A stretch of DNA of 64,000 nt from Sequoia sempervirens (GCA_007258455.2 VDFB02193867.1:566707742-566771741); one strand, 5' to 3'; shown: positions 10,064 through 21,194, numbered from the stretch's first letter. Notes: generated from the sequence alone by a model not told the origin. Numbers and translations: made by a program.

Positions 10064-11856
10064 CTATTCGTCGTCGGTGTAAATATGATTGATTATATGA
10101 TCGTTGATATGATTAACACTTTTTCCAGAAGACTCACCCTTTTGATAGTTGGGAAAAGGGTTGCAAAATGCTTGGTGGTCTTCGTTTGATTGTTGGTGTC
10201 CTATTGTGATGATGCCATTTTTTATTAAGTCTTGAACGACATTCTTCAAGGCTTGACAATTAGTTGTATGATGGCCCTTGCATTGATGATAGTCATAAAA
10301 TTATGCATCATTCCATGATGGTGGCTTCACACTGGGTTCAAAGTTGCATTGAGGCAAAAAAGTAAGAACATTTTTAGCCATCAACTCTTTGAATGCAGAT
10401 TCTAAAGATTGACCTAGTGGAGTAAAAGTTCTTCTACTAGAGAAGAATGAAGATCGTTGTGGATTTGTGTTCAAGGTATTTCCTAAGGTATTTTTTTTGT
10501 TTCCATGGTATCCTTGATTGTTGGCATTCTCTTGGAGTAAAATTTTGAATCACGTTATTCCTCAGAGGAAGATGATCGTTTCCTTGATTTCTAACTGAGT
10601 TGACATTGTTATAGTTATTGTTGCGAGGAGAATTTGGAGTACTAATAACAAATGGATTAGTTGAAACATGATTTTCATCTACAACACCATCATTTACCAT
10701 GTTTTTGTTGTGAGTCCAAAACTTAGACTTGTTGTTGTGGTGATTTGAAGAGCTAGGATTGTCCTTGTTAAGTTTTATTATCCTTCTCTGGACCAAGGCA
10801 CCTTCAATGGTGATGGCATTTTCAATCAATTTCTAAAAAAATGGAGGACAATGAAGATTAAGATGATAGCTCATTTCTTGATCTAAGTTGTTTATGAAAT
10901 TAGTGATCTTTTCCTTTTCAGGAACATGACATGGGTATCTACTCTTATCCATCTATGAAGAAATGTAATGAATGGTTCATGAGGTTTCTATTTATCCATC
11001 TATGAAGAAATGTAATGAATGGTTCATGAGGTTTCTATTTAGCCTTGTAGAGATCAATCATGGTTATTTGATGTTGGATGCTGTAGGAATATTGTGATAT
11101 GAACTTGTTAATCAAATCCTCAAATGTCTTGACAGGAAGTGTGATTTTTGATAGTCATTCCATAGATTGGCCTCCAAGACTTCTAGGAAACAAATGCATC
11201 AAGTATGTATCCTCATGGGAAAAATCTAAAGTCATAATTTGGAATTCCCTAATATGATCAATTGGATCCGATTTCCCATTGTAACGATCAAAATTTGGGA
11301 TTTCACAATGTTTGGAAAATGGGATCATGTAGAGACGTCAGTCAAAAGGATAAGGACATATGCCATCAAGATCATATGTCTTCATTGTGGTTCCTCCTTG
11401 CATGAATTTAATTTTTCTTTGAAGTTCCTTAACCTGTTGAGACAAGGCACTAATATTGGATAGGGGTGTTTCATCAAGACTTCTCTTTAAGTTCTCAATA
11501 TCAAAATCATGAGGCAATTTAGCTCCTTTGTCAGCCAAATACATGAAATATTTCTCTTTGTTGTGCTCTAAAATATTTTCTAAGGCTTTGTGAATTTTGG
11601 GATCTTGCTTAGCTTCTCTAAGGTGATGTTCTTCATCCCATTCATCATCACTATCTATAGGAGTTCTGCTCATGTCTCTGTTGAAAGGGAATGGATTTTT
11701 TTCTCTTTCACCCATGTTGTCATTAAAAAGAGGATTACGACTCACACTATAAAGGGGATTACTACTCTCACCTTCTTCTTGAGTTCTTCGAATATGATCT
11801 TCTTGTTGAATATCCTTTTTTAGGTTATTGTATTGAGATCTTGTAAAAATAGGCAT
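10064..11856 (-). pseudogene. gag polyprotein region, element 1
   Basis: The minus strand starts at an ATG (11856) with M-P-I-F-T-R-S-Q-Y-N-N-L and a charged coiled-coil-like region ending in Q-Q-V-K-E-L-Q-R-K-I. It then enters the gag core near 11330-10930: D-R-Y-N-G-K-S-D-P-I-D-H-I, F-P-R-S-L-G-G-Q-S-M-E and L-I-N-K-F-I-S-Q-Y, the retrotransposon gag signature. Near 10300-10200 a Y-H-Q-C-K-G-H-H-T-T-N-C segment resembles a degenerate zinc knuckle, followed by V-V-Q-D-L-I. Multiple frameshifts occur, one coinciding with the 47-bp tandem duplication. Gag would form the particle that packages the RNA. Confidence 0.75.
10945..11038. repeat. Exact 47-bp tandem duplication inside gag
   Basis: A 47-base unit beginning ttatccatctatgaagaaat is present twice back to back (10945-10991 and 10992-11038) without a difference that I can see. 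As 47 is not a multiple of three, it shifts the gag frame. Its perfect identity in an otherwise decayed element implies it arose late, or is an assembly artefact. Confidence 0.9.
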
Positions 11857-12539
11857 ACGATTTTGAAATGTTCTTTTAGACTTAGATCACAGTTTGATAA
11901 GCGCGGAAAATGATGATGTATTGATCTGATAAGATGAAAATCTTATGATATGATCAAAGACGTTCCTAACTCTTTATTGTGGCTTCCAATGATGAAGGAT
12001 ATCAAAATCCTATTGGGGAAGTTGAATCAATAATTAGAAATTTTGTTTGAAAGGTGCACTTTTAAGAGTGTATCCTTGTTTTTGAAGAATGATAAGTATA
12101 TCAAATAACCTAATTAAACTCACTAAAGGATTTGATTGGGATGTGTTGGATATTCAATAAAAGGTTGTGGTAGATAATCGAAGTTGAGAGGTTGATTGTG
12201 ATTGTGTCATTGTGATAGAGCTCTTCTCTAGAAATAGGGTCATGAATATAAAGGCTCTACGATGTACTTGTCGGTAAATCCCCTAGAAAAATCTTGGTAT
12301 CTATGGAGAAACTCATGGTAATGGAGCAAGACGTTTTGACTTTTATACAAAAACTTTTTATGTTGCAAGGTTTTCTTGTAACCTAAATGTTTCTTGGGTT
12401 TCTTGATCCTATTGGAAATTGATTTCCTAAAAAATTTGGTTAATTTCCATTCTTTAAGCATGAGAGAAATGTCAAAATGCTACTAGACCAAGGATGTTAC
12501 AAACTTACATCTTTCAAAAGTAACAATTCTAGAAAAAAT
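11857..12539 (-). other. Probable 5' leader of gypsy element 1
   Basis: The region lies directly upstream of the gag ATG on the minus strand and has no coding signal. By position it should hold the untranslated leader and primer-binding site. A minus-strand tTGGAAGCCACAAT at about 11980 could be a primer-binding site, but I could not match it to a tRNA. No LTR boundary is visible. Confidence 0.3.
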
Positions 12540-12830
12540 GACAGATGGGCTAATTTGTACCCTATATGTGTTGTAGAAACAGGCATATGTGCTAGAGAAA
12601 TAGTCAAATGCACTACAATAGACCTCAGATGCACTACAATATGTCTCAAATGTGCTACAATTTTTTTTTTTTGACAGTGACAAAAAATTGTTCATAGAAT
12701 ATTCAGCCTATGTGCTAAAACACTCAATGCATGAAAACAGGATTTAAATGTGATGAACTAACCGGTGAATGCACTAGAATAGACCCCATTTGCACTAAGA
12801 TATACCCTAGATGCACTAAAAAAAAATTTC
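12540..12830. repeat. Degenerate 21-bp repeat, cluster 1
   Basis: Units of the form ATGCACTAMAATAGACCYCA repeat about every 20-22 bases (for example near 12608, 12629 and 12650, and again 12767-12822). They are separated by a T-run and by diverged units. The same unit makes up cluster 2 at 13917-14230. The clusters may be part of the upstream LTR/leader of the minus-strand gypsy element. Confidence 0.65.
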
Positions 12831-13916
12831 AAAATAGTTTTCTAAACTATTTTGAGTAGTTTCAGCTTAAAATTTGCATGTTTATTTTGGATGATTTTTT
12901 ATCTGAATTAATATGATTGAAAAAACAACAAACACTCTAAAAATAGTTGTTTGTTAGCCCTATACTAAACATCAAGTGTATGTTCAAAATGTTTTTCAAA
13001 AAGTGTTTTCACAGGTTTTTCACATAACAAACAATTCAAGCAGACTCACTCTTAGTACTCAAGTAGGTCATCATAATAACCACATCCCACATCTTAGAAT
13101 TGTGTCAACTCACATAGTCATGCCACCCTCCAAGGGGCACCCATGTGTTTTTTTCTTTTCCAGATGCGTACTCAAAGTGACAGAAGTGGATACCAGATCC
13201 CCTAAGCAAACAGTCCTTGGTAGTTATATGGTGAGTTTCTTGGGGGAAGATTCTTCCCTCCCCTTGCACTATGATTATTAGGATGTTTAAAAATTGACAT
13301 GGTTGGCTACTACACTAGGTTTGTAATAAGGGTTTCCGTTTGGTGTGAAAATAATAAACTCCCTCAGGAGACCTCCCAACCTTTAAAACAAAGGCTTTGG
13401 GAATGGTTATCTTGCACACTACCGACAAAAGTGAGTCTCCCCATATTTTCTTTAAATTTTATAGTGGGGTGGAATAGCCTGGCTTTAGTTTGAACCCACT
13501 TGGTTGGTTCCTCTTGGGTGGGTACTTTTTCCCACAAGAGAATACCCTCTATAGGATGTAATAAAGCATTAAAATTGTAGAAATTGAAAAGATAAGTTTG
13601 GGATTCTGATCACCCAATTAAGGGGAGAGCATAGACCTATTGCCACAGACAAAGTAAACAATGTTCTTTTTAGAGCCCAAATGGCAATGATTTAATCTAT
13701 GTGAAGATGTTGCTTCACAACAAGCATGGGATTCATTTTAGCTGTAAAATCAATGTGTGGTGACTACTCTAGGATTTCTTCTTTTTAAATTCCATGTCTA
13801 TCCTAGGATTGGTTCATTTTAAATTGATGTGTCTACCCTAGGGTTGCTTCTTTTTAACTAGAAAAAGCTCTATCTGTGAAAGGTGTCAGACTCAGAACTT
13901 TGTTTAGTTACAACCT
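12831..13916. other. Unannotated stretch between the two 21-bp repeat clusters
   Basis: Short frames only (for example 12976-13281 and 13299-13493 on plus), with no domain I recognise. The phrase gattgcttctttttaa... with variants near 13780, 13815 and 13850 repeats three times (ctctaggatttcttctttttaa, cctaggattggttcatttt, ccctagggttgcttcttttt), a small tandem repeat of about 45-50 bp. Nothing else is evident. Confidence 0.4.
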
Positions 13917-14230
13917 GTAAGCGCAAAAAGATCATGCATATGCGCTAAAAAAAGGTAATGCACTAAAATAGATAGCAAATGCACAGCAGAAAACCTTAAA
14001 TGTGCTAAAAGGAATCCTAAATGCGCTAATTTAGAAATGAAACTTTTTTTTACAAAATTTTAATGGAATGAGATAAATGTGTGTGCCATTTTGTTCCTTA
14101 GATGTGCCACTCTATTCCTTAGATGCACTAAAATAGTTCCTGAATGCACCGAAAGACTTGCAAAAGCACTGAAAGAAGAACTGTATGCACTACAGAAACC
14201 CATGGATGCGCTAAAACATGATTTTTTTTG
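13917..14230. repeat. Degenerate 21-bp repeat, cluster 2, with heptad-encoding frame
   Basis: Units such as ATGCGCTAAAA, ATGTGCTAAAAGGAATCCTAA and ATGCACTAAAATAGTTCCTGA recur at about 21 bp. Because 21 bp equals seven codons, the plus frame 14079-14309 reads as consecutive seven-residue units starting with C or A (C-A-T-L-F-L-R, C-T-K-I-V-P-E, A-L-K-E-E-L-Y, A-L-Q-K-P-M-D). I regard the frame as a by-product of the repeat, not a demonstrated gene. Confidence 0.7.
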
Positions 14231-14989
14231 GAAAAAACAAACTCTAGAATGTGAAATCCTATCAAAAATCCTGCAAGTAGATGTCAAAAATAGGGCAAAG
14301 GCCCCATAGTGGGTGCTAGAAAATGTATGTTTGATTTTAAGTGTGCAATAAATAATAAATGTAGATTAAAAATAAATCAAACAGACCAATAAGACATTAT
14401 ATCAAAAATAGAAAATGGAATAAAAGAAATTCAAACTAGATTTTTTGCTCTCGATGTCATCCTATCATCCTCTATCTCTAGTGTTTTTGTCGATTCTAGC
14501 TTGCTCTTAGATCATGTGCTAGGCTCAAAAAATGGTCTTCCTAGAGAACATAATTAAAGATGAATGCATGCAATACTAAAACTTGATTAACATGTTGAAA
14601 CTAAACATGATTACTTGAATGTAAGATTATGAAATTATGAATGCTAAAGCTGATAATGACAATGCTAAAATGCTAATCGTCTGAATGCTATTAATCACTA
14701 ATGTATGTGTGTATGTGCATGTGTAACTAATGCTTGGATTTGCAGTGATATTTATAGAGTTTTCAAAAGCTTCTAATTGGCTAATGTGATCAAAGACTAT
14801 GATAATTCTAGTAGATTGAATGGTCAAAGATGGAGAAGACTAGAGAGAAAAATAGAAGAAAAATAGAAAGCAGGATTTGTTTCCTCTTTCATGAGAGATG
14901 ATAAAGATGAATTGTAAAAATCATCTTCTTGTGAGATTTGAGAAAATATTTTGAAGATAAAAAATGAATTTATTGAATTCATCATTCAT
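14231..14989. other. AT-rich stretch without recognised genes
   Basis: Contains a Y-rich stretch at 14450-14520 and several atgctaa phrases at 14640-14690, but no frame with a recognisable domain on either strand. Confidence 0.4.
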
Positions 14990-15330
14990 TTATTGTTTCC
15001 ATGTAAGATTTTCTTAATTAAATAAAATATTTAATTAATATTTGATTTAGAGGAAAGGGAATGAAATTTAATTAAATCAAAGATTTAATCAAACTTAAAT
15101 GTGATAATTAATTTAAATAAACAATGATACTTATTTAATTAATTAAGTGGACTTAAGAAAGTGGTAATTAAATAAAATGAATTTATTTAATTAAAGTAGA
15201 AGAATAAACTAGGTGAACGATATAAATAAATAAATTAAATTTATTTATATGTAGAGGAATTAAGAAAGAAATTAATTAAATAATAAATATTTAATTAAAT
15301 TCCATGATTAATTTAAAGAGATGACCATTT
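14990..15330. repeat. ATTTAATTAAAT-rich low-complexity tract
   Basis: Many overlapping copies of taattaaat and atttaatt, each self-complementary, separated by short G-containing spacers. The tract is locally palindromic and could fold into many alternative hairpins. No coding signal. Confidence 0.6.
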
Positions 15331-15339
15331 TTATGCATA

Positions 15340-16290
15340 TACAATATGTATCGTGATAGAGAACTAGGTTTAAATAATTTTTTTTTCCAAGCTGAAAAGA
15401 TATGTGAATAAGTGTGGAGGGAAAAATGGTTTGGTGGCTTTTAAGTGTTATTGTAATAGCTCTTTTATTTGTTCAACTTTATATTTTTAATTTTAGAAAA
15501 AAAATATATCATGAAACATATTAGTATAAGAGAACAAGCGAAATTGGAAAAGAGCTATTAGGAAAACACTTAAGAATCATAGGAAAATGATGGACATGTT
15601 CTAGAACTGGCATTAAATAGAAGTTTAAAATATGGAGAATAGAAGAGGAAAACTATGATAATGAATAGTTTGTTATGGGGAACTGGAAAAAATAATATCA
15701 TGAAGAAGAGTTTGTTGTGGGGAAGTTGAGATAGATGAGGGACAAAGAATATGATGAAACATATTGATATAAGAAATTGCCAATGCACGTAATTACCAAG
15801 CTCCACCCCTTACATAAATAGACCTGGGTAGTTTGTTTCAGGGAGCTTCGAACAGATGAGGAAAAAAGCAATATCACGAAGCATATTGGTACAAGATTCA
15901 AGCTATGTTCTTTGTTAATAAATATTGAGGAGAAATAGAGAAATTGTATAAGAGGTGCTAGAATGACAATTATTTACTACAAGTCATTTTACATGGGTAT
16001 GTTGTATAAATGATTTCTCTATAATATTTAATGGAAAGCAATGTAGCTCAAATTTACAATTAATTTTGTGGTGCTATATGCATTCTTCAGAGATTTTTTA
16101 TATCATATAATTGTTGCCATGGCCTAGAGAAAATAGGTATGGTGATAAAGAATTGGGTTTAACTAATTGATTTGGCAAGTTGAAAAGATATATGTATAAG
16201 TGTTTAGAAAAAAATAGTTTTGTGGCTTTTAAGTGTTATTCTAATAGCTCTTTTATCTATTCAACTTTATATTTTTAGCTGATAGGCTAT
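15340..16290. repeat. Direct and inverted repeat cluster
   Basis: A block of about 145 bp at 15350-15495 (with ggcttttaagtgttatt and aatagctcttttat) recurs in the same orientation at about 16138-16285. Part of it recurs inverted at about 15545-15575. Between them the phrase atatcatgaaacatattagt is repeated with variation near 15507, 15751 and 15870. The arrangement suggests an old, internally rearranged repeat; no TSD was identified. Confidence 0.55.
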
Positions 16291-17317
16291 TTGTTTGAAG
16301 TTTCCAATGGGATTTTATCAACTTAGCTATGAATAGGATTTGTCATCTAATAGCTCTTTTACAATTTGTTTGTTTGTTTATAATATTTAGTGACAGGAAA
16401 TGTAGCTTGAATTTATGTCTATATATATGTATTGACTTCCCTATTTCATATTTTAAAAAATACATATACGCAGAAATATGTATCGATATATATAGACCAA
16501 GACCACTATGTCTCATTTGAGAATGCAACAACAATTTATATATGCACATGTATATCTAAACAGTTGTGTGTGCTATCTTTATTTGTATTTAGGTAGACTT
16601 TGATTTGAAAAGAGTTAAAAATAACATAGGTAGACTAACTTTTATAGAGAAACAGGTAATTTGTAAAAGAACTATTAGCAAATCATTGAAGAACAACATA
16701 TGTTTGATTCTTAACTTGTATTATCCTAATACCTCTTACAACTGTTACATAGAATGCTTGTATTGTACCAATATGTTGCATGATATTCATCTTCCTTGAT
16801 CTGTTTCAACCTCCTTATAACAAATTATTAATTGCCATTGTTTTGTTGTTTGTATGGGAAGAAGAAAATTCCTACAATATAGCCATAGCATTAAATGATA
16901 TAGCATTGAGATGTTGTTAATAACAGAGCATTTAATGGTACAGTATGTGTAACATGTTCATAAGAAATCTATAAAATTGATTGTGCCTTGGTAGTGAATG
17001 TCCCTATTGAAACTGAATACATTTAAAAAACACTGAAAATAGTGTAGCTTGCATTGGCTTGGTGCCGCCATCTTGATTGCCATTTTCAAGCACCACAAGC
17101 AATCATTTCCCATTCCACTTTTGTGTTTGAAGGTGGCCAAGATTCCCTTTGTGGTGTATATTTTTAATAAGATCTACAATTAAAAATATGTTTCTAGTTT
17201 GCATAGCTCTTGACCTTTTCTTTCTCTTCGCTTTCTGCGCTATGTAGCTCCCACATAATGTCGATACTATGCACCTTTGGCGTTATACCCATTGACATAT
17301 GAGCAATTATAGATTAA
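16291..17317. other. AT-rich stretch without recognised genes
   Basis: Frames on both strands (for example 16329-16520, 16605-16799 and 16958-17140 minus) are short and show no domain, signal or conservation clue. Nothing supportable is seen. Confidence 0.4.
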
Positions 17318-17557
17318 TAATTCCTCCCCTTGAAATTTATGAAGACAATAAACATCTAGACTAGATTTTCCCTTAATTGACTGGCTAAGAAGGCTACGAA
17401 TTCAAACCTTTTGTTCCCTATAGTGATGCCTTACTTTGGAGTGGACAATATCCTATAGGAAACAAAAGATTTGAATTCGTACCCTTCTTAACTTGACGAT
17501 TGATGGAAATTCAATCTCGATGTTTGCTCTCTTCATAAATTTGAAGGGGAGGAGTTA
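17318..17557. mobile_element. Foldback (MITE-like) element, near-complete hairpin
   Basis: Left arm 17318-17423 and right arm 17453-17557 are inverted complements with roughly 80-85% pairing by eye, separated by a 29-nt loop. The outer ends read TAATTCCTCCCC and, on the other strand, TAACTCCTCCCC. TA at both edges could be a TA target duplication, as in Stowaway/Mariner-type MITEs. The centre pairs ttgttccctatag with ctataggaaacaa. The element has no coding capacity. A transcript would form one long hairpin. Confidence 0.75.
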
Positions 17558-18466
17558 CATAGTGAGGAAAAAGTATGGTATACACATGTATTTAGATATG
17601 GCAGTGTGTATATAAATAGATATATACATGTGTACATATGGATATATATATCTGGTTATATGTGTGTGTTTTTAAATGTGGAGACAAAGGGGAGATTCAA
17701 TGCATATATGTACTTAATCATTTCTATTCTAATTGTTGTATAGCTTATTGCTTCGTTAAGAAAGGGTGAAAGGACCAACTAGCAACATATACAAATATTT
17801 ACATATAGCTATATGTAGAAATATAGTAAAATAATAAAAAATTGCATGGATACATATATAAGCAACATCAAAGATAAACAAATACATATAGCGGTATATC
17901 CATATGCATTTATCATTTTTATTGTTGTTGATGTATCCCTTGGTGTTTTGACAGTATTAAAAGTGCATTTCTATTCTTGTTCTTGTATTTTGGGTTGTTT
18001 GATCAGTTTTAGAAGTGGAATGGTTATAGATCGATATTTCTAAGTTATCTACCAATTGCCACTAGGATGTTGTAATACATTAATCTTTTATTTTTATTGT
18101 GAAGTAGAGTTGTGAATTAGTCAACTCAAATTGTAACATTTTGTCCCTAGAAAAAGTTCCCATAACTATGTCTATGGAATCAAGTTTTGTGGATGGGTCT
18201 TCAAAGGCCCGCAATATTGCTTTGTTGACAACTTCCACTATTCCCATTGTGGAGTCTATCTCTAAGGGCATGATCCACTAGCCTTTAGATTTTGATTTCG
18301 TAAGTATAAATTTCCTTTTTGTTATACCTGATGCAAATTTGGTGTTATTGTTTCTAGTTGCCTTCGCTTTAAGGTGTATACATGCATGGGTGAACTTGAC
18401 AAAGCATATAGATGTGCTAGGGAGATACACATTGATATTTTCTAGCATATAAAAGCATCCCTTTCA
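17558..18466. other. AT-rich stretch without recognised genes
   Basis: Contains several tatatacatgt-type runs (17590-17660, 17780-17900). The minus-strand frame 18080-18271 (63 codons) looks compositionally protein-like, but I recognise no domain and see no supporting context. Not called as a gene. Confidence 0.35.
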
Positions 18467-18490
18467 TGTATATGTATATGTATATGTATA

Positions 18491-18529
<39 letters not shown>

Positions 18530-18579
18530 GTATATGTATATGTATATATATGTGTATGTATATGCATATGTATATGTAC

Positions 18580-18619
<40 letters not shown>
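18467..18619. repeat. (TATATG)n microsatellite
   Basis: About 150 bp of nearly uninterrupted tatatg/tatgta hexamers with a few slips to tatatatg and tgtatgtatg. The long minus-strand frame across it is a repeat translation. Confidence 0.95.
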
Positions 18620-18629
18620 GAACCATATA

Positions 18630-19400
18630 TTTTTTGGAATGAGGCTTATAGGCTACTCTTGTGCTCTTAGGATGTTTCACCTAAAAGGAGAGAGATAAAC
18701 CTCACTTAAAATCTAGGTGGTTCACTCAAATTAGGAAATGTATGATGTGACTAAGACTAAATGAGATGATATAAATGCAGCTAAACTATGAAATTGGTTT
18801 ATTATGAATGCAAAACCTAAGATTTTTGGAATGCTTGAAAACATAGTGATGTTTACAAAAAAGCTTAAAATGATGACTAAAAATGAAAATTAAACTAAAA
18901 AACAAGCTAAATCTCAAAATGTGTGTACTTGAGTAGCTAAAGAGGACTAGAAAGTAATTTGAAAATCTGACAAATCTGATTTTTAGCTGACTGGGACTCA
19001 TTTGCCACCTTGGGTGAATCAGTCCCAGGTTAGGGTTTCTCTACATAGAAACTGTTTTCTGCTAACTAGGTGTCTGGATCTACATCTAACTCAAAATGGC
19101 ACCTTAGGAGGGACTCATTTGCCATACATGGTGAATCAGTCCACTTTTAAATTTTTATGATTTCAAGTTTCTAATCTGCACCTTGACACCTGTACAACAC
19201 TTTTTGACAGAAACCTAAATCAGGATCTCATAAAATTCCTACCAAAAAACTTAAAATTATTTGTTTAATTGGGGTTTTTCCTTGGTCAAACCTCTAGTTA
19301 GGTAATTAAACCTTGAATGGAGAAAAATCTACATATAACCCTAGCCTTAGATGTGTTAAAGACTAGGAAAGTCTGAAGTATATCAAAAACCCTATTCTAT
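18630..19400. repeat. Dispersed repeat family R, copy C (truncated)
   Basis: Shares with the copies at 55.6-57.4, 59.3-61.1 and 61.7-63.5 kb the opening phrase ggtttttcacctaaaaggagagaga-like (here gatgtttcacctaaaagg), two hairpin motifs (18993-19026 and 19110-19143) and the ttggtcaaacctctagttaggtaattaaacc segment near 19285. The second half of the family, with the other two hairpins, is missing. No coding capacity or family name is recognised. Confidence 0.7.
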
Positions 19401-20018
19401 TGTGCTAGAATAAAAAATGAAAATGTGATTTGAGTGATGCAAGATCTCAACCCTAGAAATCTCACAACACATAAAAAATGGAGATAAAATGACAAGCAAA
19501 TGGAATGTAAACCAAAAATGGGTCACATAGACCATCAAATTCCAGGGGTGATCATACCCCTCTATCTCATAGAATAAAATGGAAAAATAATTTATAAATT
19601 CTAAAAAAATCCCAAATAGAAAAGTCAGTGAAAGGATAATTTTTTGAACCATAATATAACTTATCATCAATTTCTAAATAATAGCATACTACAAAATGCT
19701 CTGTATTTGCAAGAAACTATTTCCAAATCTTTTCGATTATCATTTCAATCTCTTATTTCTAATTTAATTATTAATTTAGATACTGACGTTTATGAAATTT
19801 TTAGAAATAAGATCTATTTATGTGTTAGATAGACCATAACTTTCTAAACACAAACATTTAAAGATTTTAGAATTAAGAAACAAAAAGAGAATAAAATCTT
19901 TTGAAACTATTGTTTAAAATTTTTAGAACAATAGATGCTTCATGAATGATATAAACATGGATTGTATTTCTAATGAAATATAATATGAAAGATAAAGTGA
20001 GATTTGAGAGCTACACAC
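19401..20018. other. AT-rich stretch left of the laccase fragment
   Basis: On the minus strand this would be laccase intron 3 and beyond, but no exon 4-like sequence is visible. The 19392-19670 minus frame is hydrophobic low-complexity and unlike laccase. No other feature is seen. Confidence 0.4.
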
Positions 20019-20663
20019 CCAAATTAATAGGAAACTCGATAGCCAATTTGGGAAATGAATAGGTATTCCCACGGTGAGGTAAAATGACCAAAGCTCCATG
20101 CATAGTTGCTCTCATAAATGAGATATGTGTGTGCCACCAAAGTGTCCCCTCTTGTTCTGTGATTGTAAAATTGTAGGTATACTTACTCCCAGGACTAATG
20201 GGACACTGCATTATGTACCCTGGTCCATCTGCCCATCTGGATCTCAACTGCCTTACTCCATGCTTGCAAAATTGCAAAACAATAAAACCTCTCATATTTG
20301 AACATTAATGAAGAGCTTCACATAATTTTGAGTATATTCTTTGTTACCAGTGTAGGGTAACATTATATGGCCCCTTGTTCTTCACGTCTATGACAAGATT
20401 ATCGCCTTCATGAACATGAAGAGTTGGGCCAGGATACCGTCCACTAATTGTTACAATCTTTTGAGTGCTGCACACCTTGGTCACGTTCTAAGTTTGAATC
20501 TGTAAAATATTAAATAACGTAACTTAGATTATGACCAATTCATAAAATTTATAGAATTCTAATAAAAAAATTACAGCGAATTTGTGGTGGACAATGGCTG
20601 ACAAGCAGCCCATGGTGCTACAAAAAATAAACAAAGAAGTAACCCTAATTTCAGCCCTCCCAT
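20019..20663 (-). pseudogene. Laccase (multicopper oxidase) 5' fragment, exons 1-3
   Basis: The minus strand has an ATG (20663-20661) opening a hydrophobic signal peptide (L-G-L-L-L-C-L-F-F-V-A). Exon 1 then ends at a GT donor (20574-20573) after a H-H-K-F-A segment reached by a small frameshift. Exon 2 (20348-20499) reads N-V-T-K-V-C-S-T-Q-K and Y-P-G-P-T-L. Exon 3 (20019-20263) reads [14 protein letters not shown], then [16 protein letters not shown], carrying copper-ligand histidines. Exon sizes 152 and 245 bp match those I recall for plant laccase exons 2 and 3. Laccases are secreted oxidases active in lignin polymerisation. Defects: signal-peptide frameshift, an in-frame TAG four codons into exon 2, intron 2 acceptor AA instead of AG. 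Exons 4 onward are not found. The introns rule out a processed copy. Confidence 0.88.
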
Positions 20664-20735
20664 GATTGGTATTTTTCTTGTTAGCAAACCAACTCAATCT
20701 TCTGAAACTATGAAGAATTTGGAGGAAAGGTATCT

Positions 20736-20743
20736 TATTTATA
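20736..20743 (-). promoter_or_regulatory. TATA box of the laccase fragment
   Basis: The minus strand reads TATAAATA here, about 73-80 bp upstream of the laccase ATG, a plausible core-promoter position with a start site about 30 bp downstream. Retention of a TATA box, signal peptide and introns suggests this was once a functional gene 5' end. Confidence 0.55.
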
Positions 20744-21137
20744 AATGAGAAATGGCGCGTCTAAAATGGTAGAGGGATAAGAAGAACACGATAGAACATT
20801 TCTAAAGTCAAATGAAATGTTAACACGTAACGATTAGTGACGATAGATCTCATCCTCATTGTTTGCCATTGACTTCCGTTTTTAATCATCGTCCCATCTT
20901 TTCTTAAAAAGATATAAAAAAATTAATACGAACTTTAACTTTTGTTGCTTCAAAGTTTCTTCAGTGGAAGACCACACCAGCTGGGCGCTTTGTTTTGCTT
21001 AGTCATACATGTTTAAACAGTGAGCGCAAAGACCCAATTAAGAGTCTCGTAATTAGAATTTGGACTGATTAATAACTTTGACAAAGTTCTTCTTTGATAT
21101 ATATATTTTTGATTAAAATTAAGGTATAGTTTCTAGT
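20744..21137. other. Laccase upstream region up to the LINE insertion
   Basis: About 395 bp of AT-rich sequence that would be the laccase proximal promoter. Its natural continuation before LINE insertion is at 48136 onward. Individual regulatory sites cannot be supported by eye. Confidence 0.4.
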
Positions 21138-21155
21138 AACAACATTTGAACTTAA
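21138..21155. repeat. LINE target-site duplication, left copy
   Basis: The 18-mer AACAACATTTGAACTTAA at 21138-21155 is repeated exactly at 48118-48135. Long, variable TSDs are typical of L1-type target-primed reverse transcription. The right copy directly follows the tatcaaa 3' end of the LINE. Confidence 0.88.
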
Positions 21156-21194
21156 AATCATCTTTAAGGTTCTGACATTTAGAATTCTCTTATT

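Larger units (their letters stand above)
4726..11856 (-). mobile_element. Ty3/gypsy (Tat-type) LTR retrotransposon, decayed internal region
   Basis: Read on the minus strand, the order is gag, aspartic protease, a G-patch segment, reverse transcriptase, RNase H, archaeal-type RNase H and integrase. The extra aRNH between RNase H and integrase is the hallmark of the plant Tat/Ogre group of Ty3/gypsy elements. The final codons near 4726 read M-H-L-K-K-Y-Y followed by V and stop, a common polyprotein terminus. Every domain is interrupted by stops or small shifts, so the copy is dead. I could not locate a matching LTR pair or TSD. A 47-bp tandem duplication (10945-11038) lies in gag. Confidence 0.85.

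Noticed and set aside
11880..14400. LTR of gypsy element 1
   Set aside because: No matching copy at the other end of the element (below 4700) could be found, so the boundaries would be guesswork.
18080..18271. 63-codon minus-strand frame with protein-like composition
   Set aside because: No recognisable domain, no promoter or neighbouring exons; likely chance.
18417..18680. Frame of alternating I, Y, H and T
   Set aside because: Translation of the TATATG microsatellite.
19392..19670. Possible laccase exon 4 or membrane protein on minus
   Set aside because: Sequence is hydrophobic low-complexity and shows none of the laccase blocks expected after exon 3.
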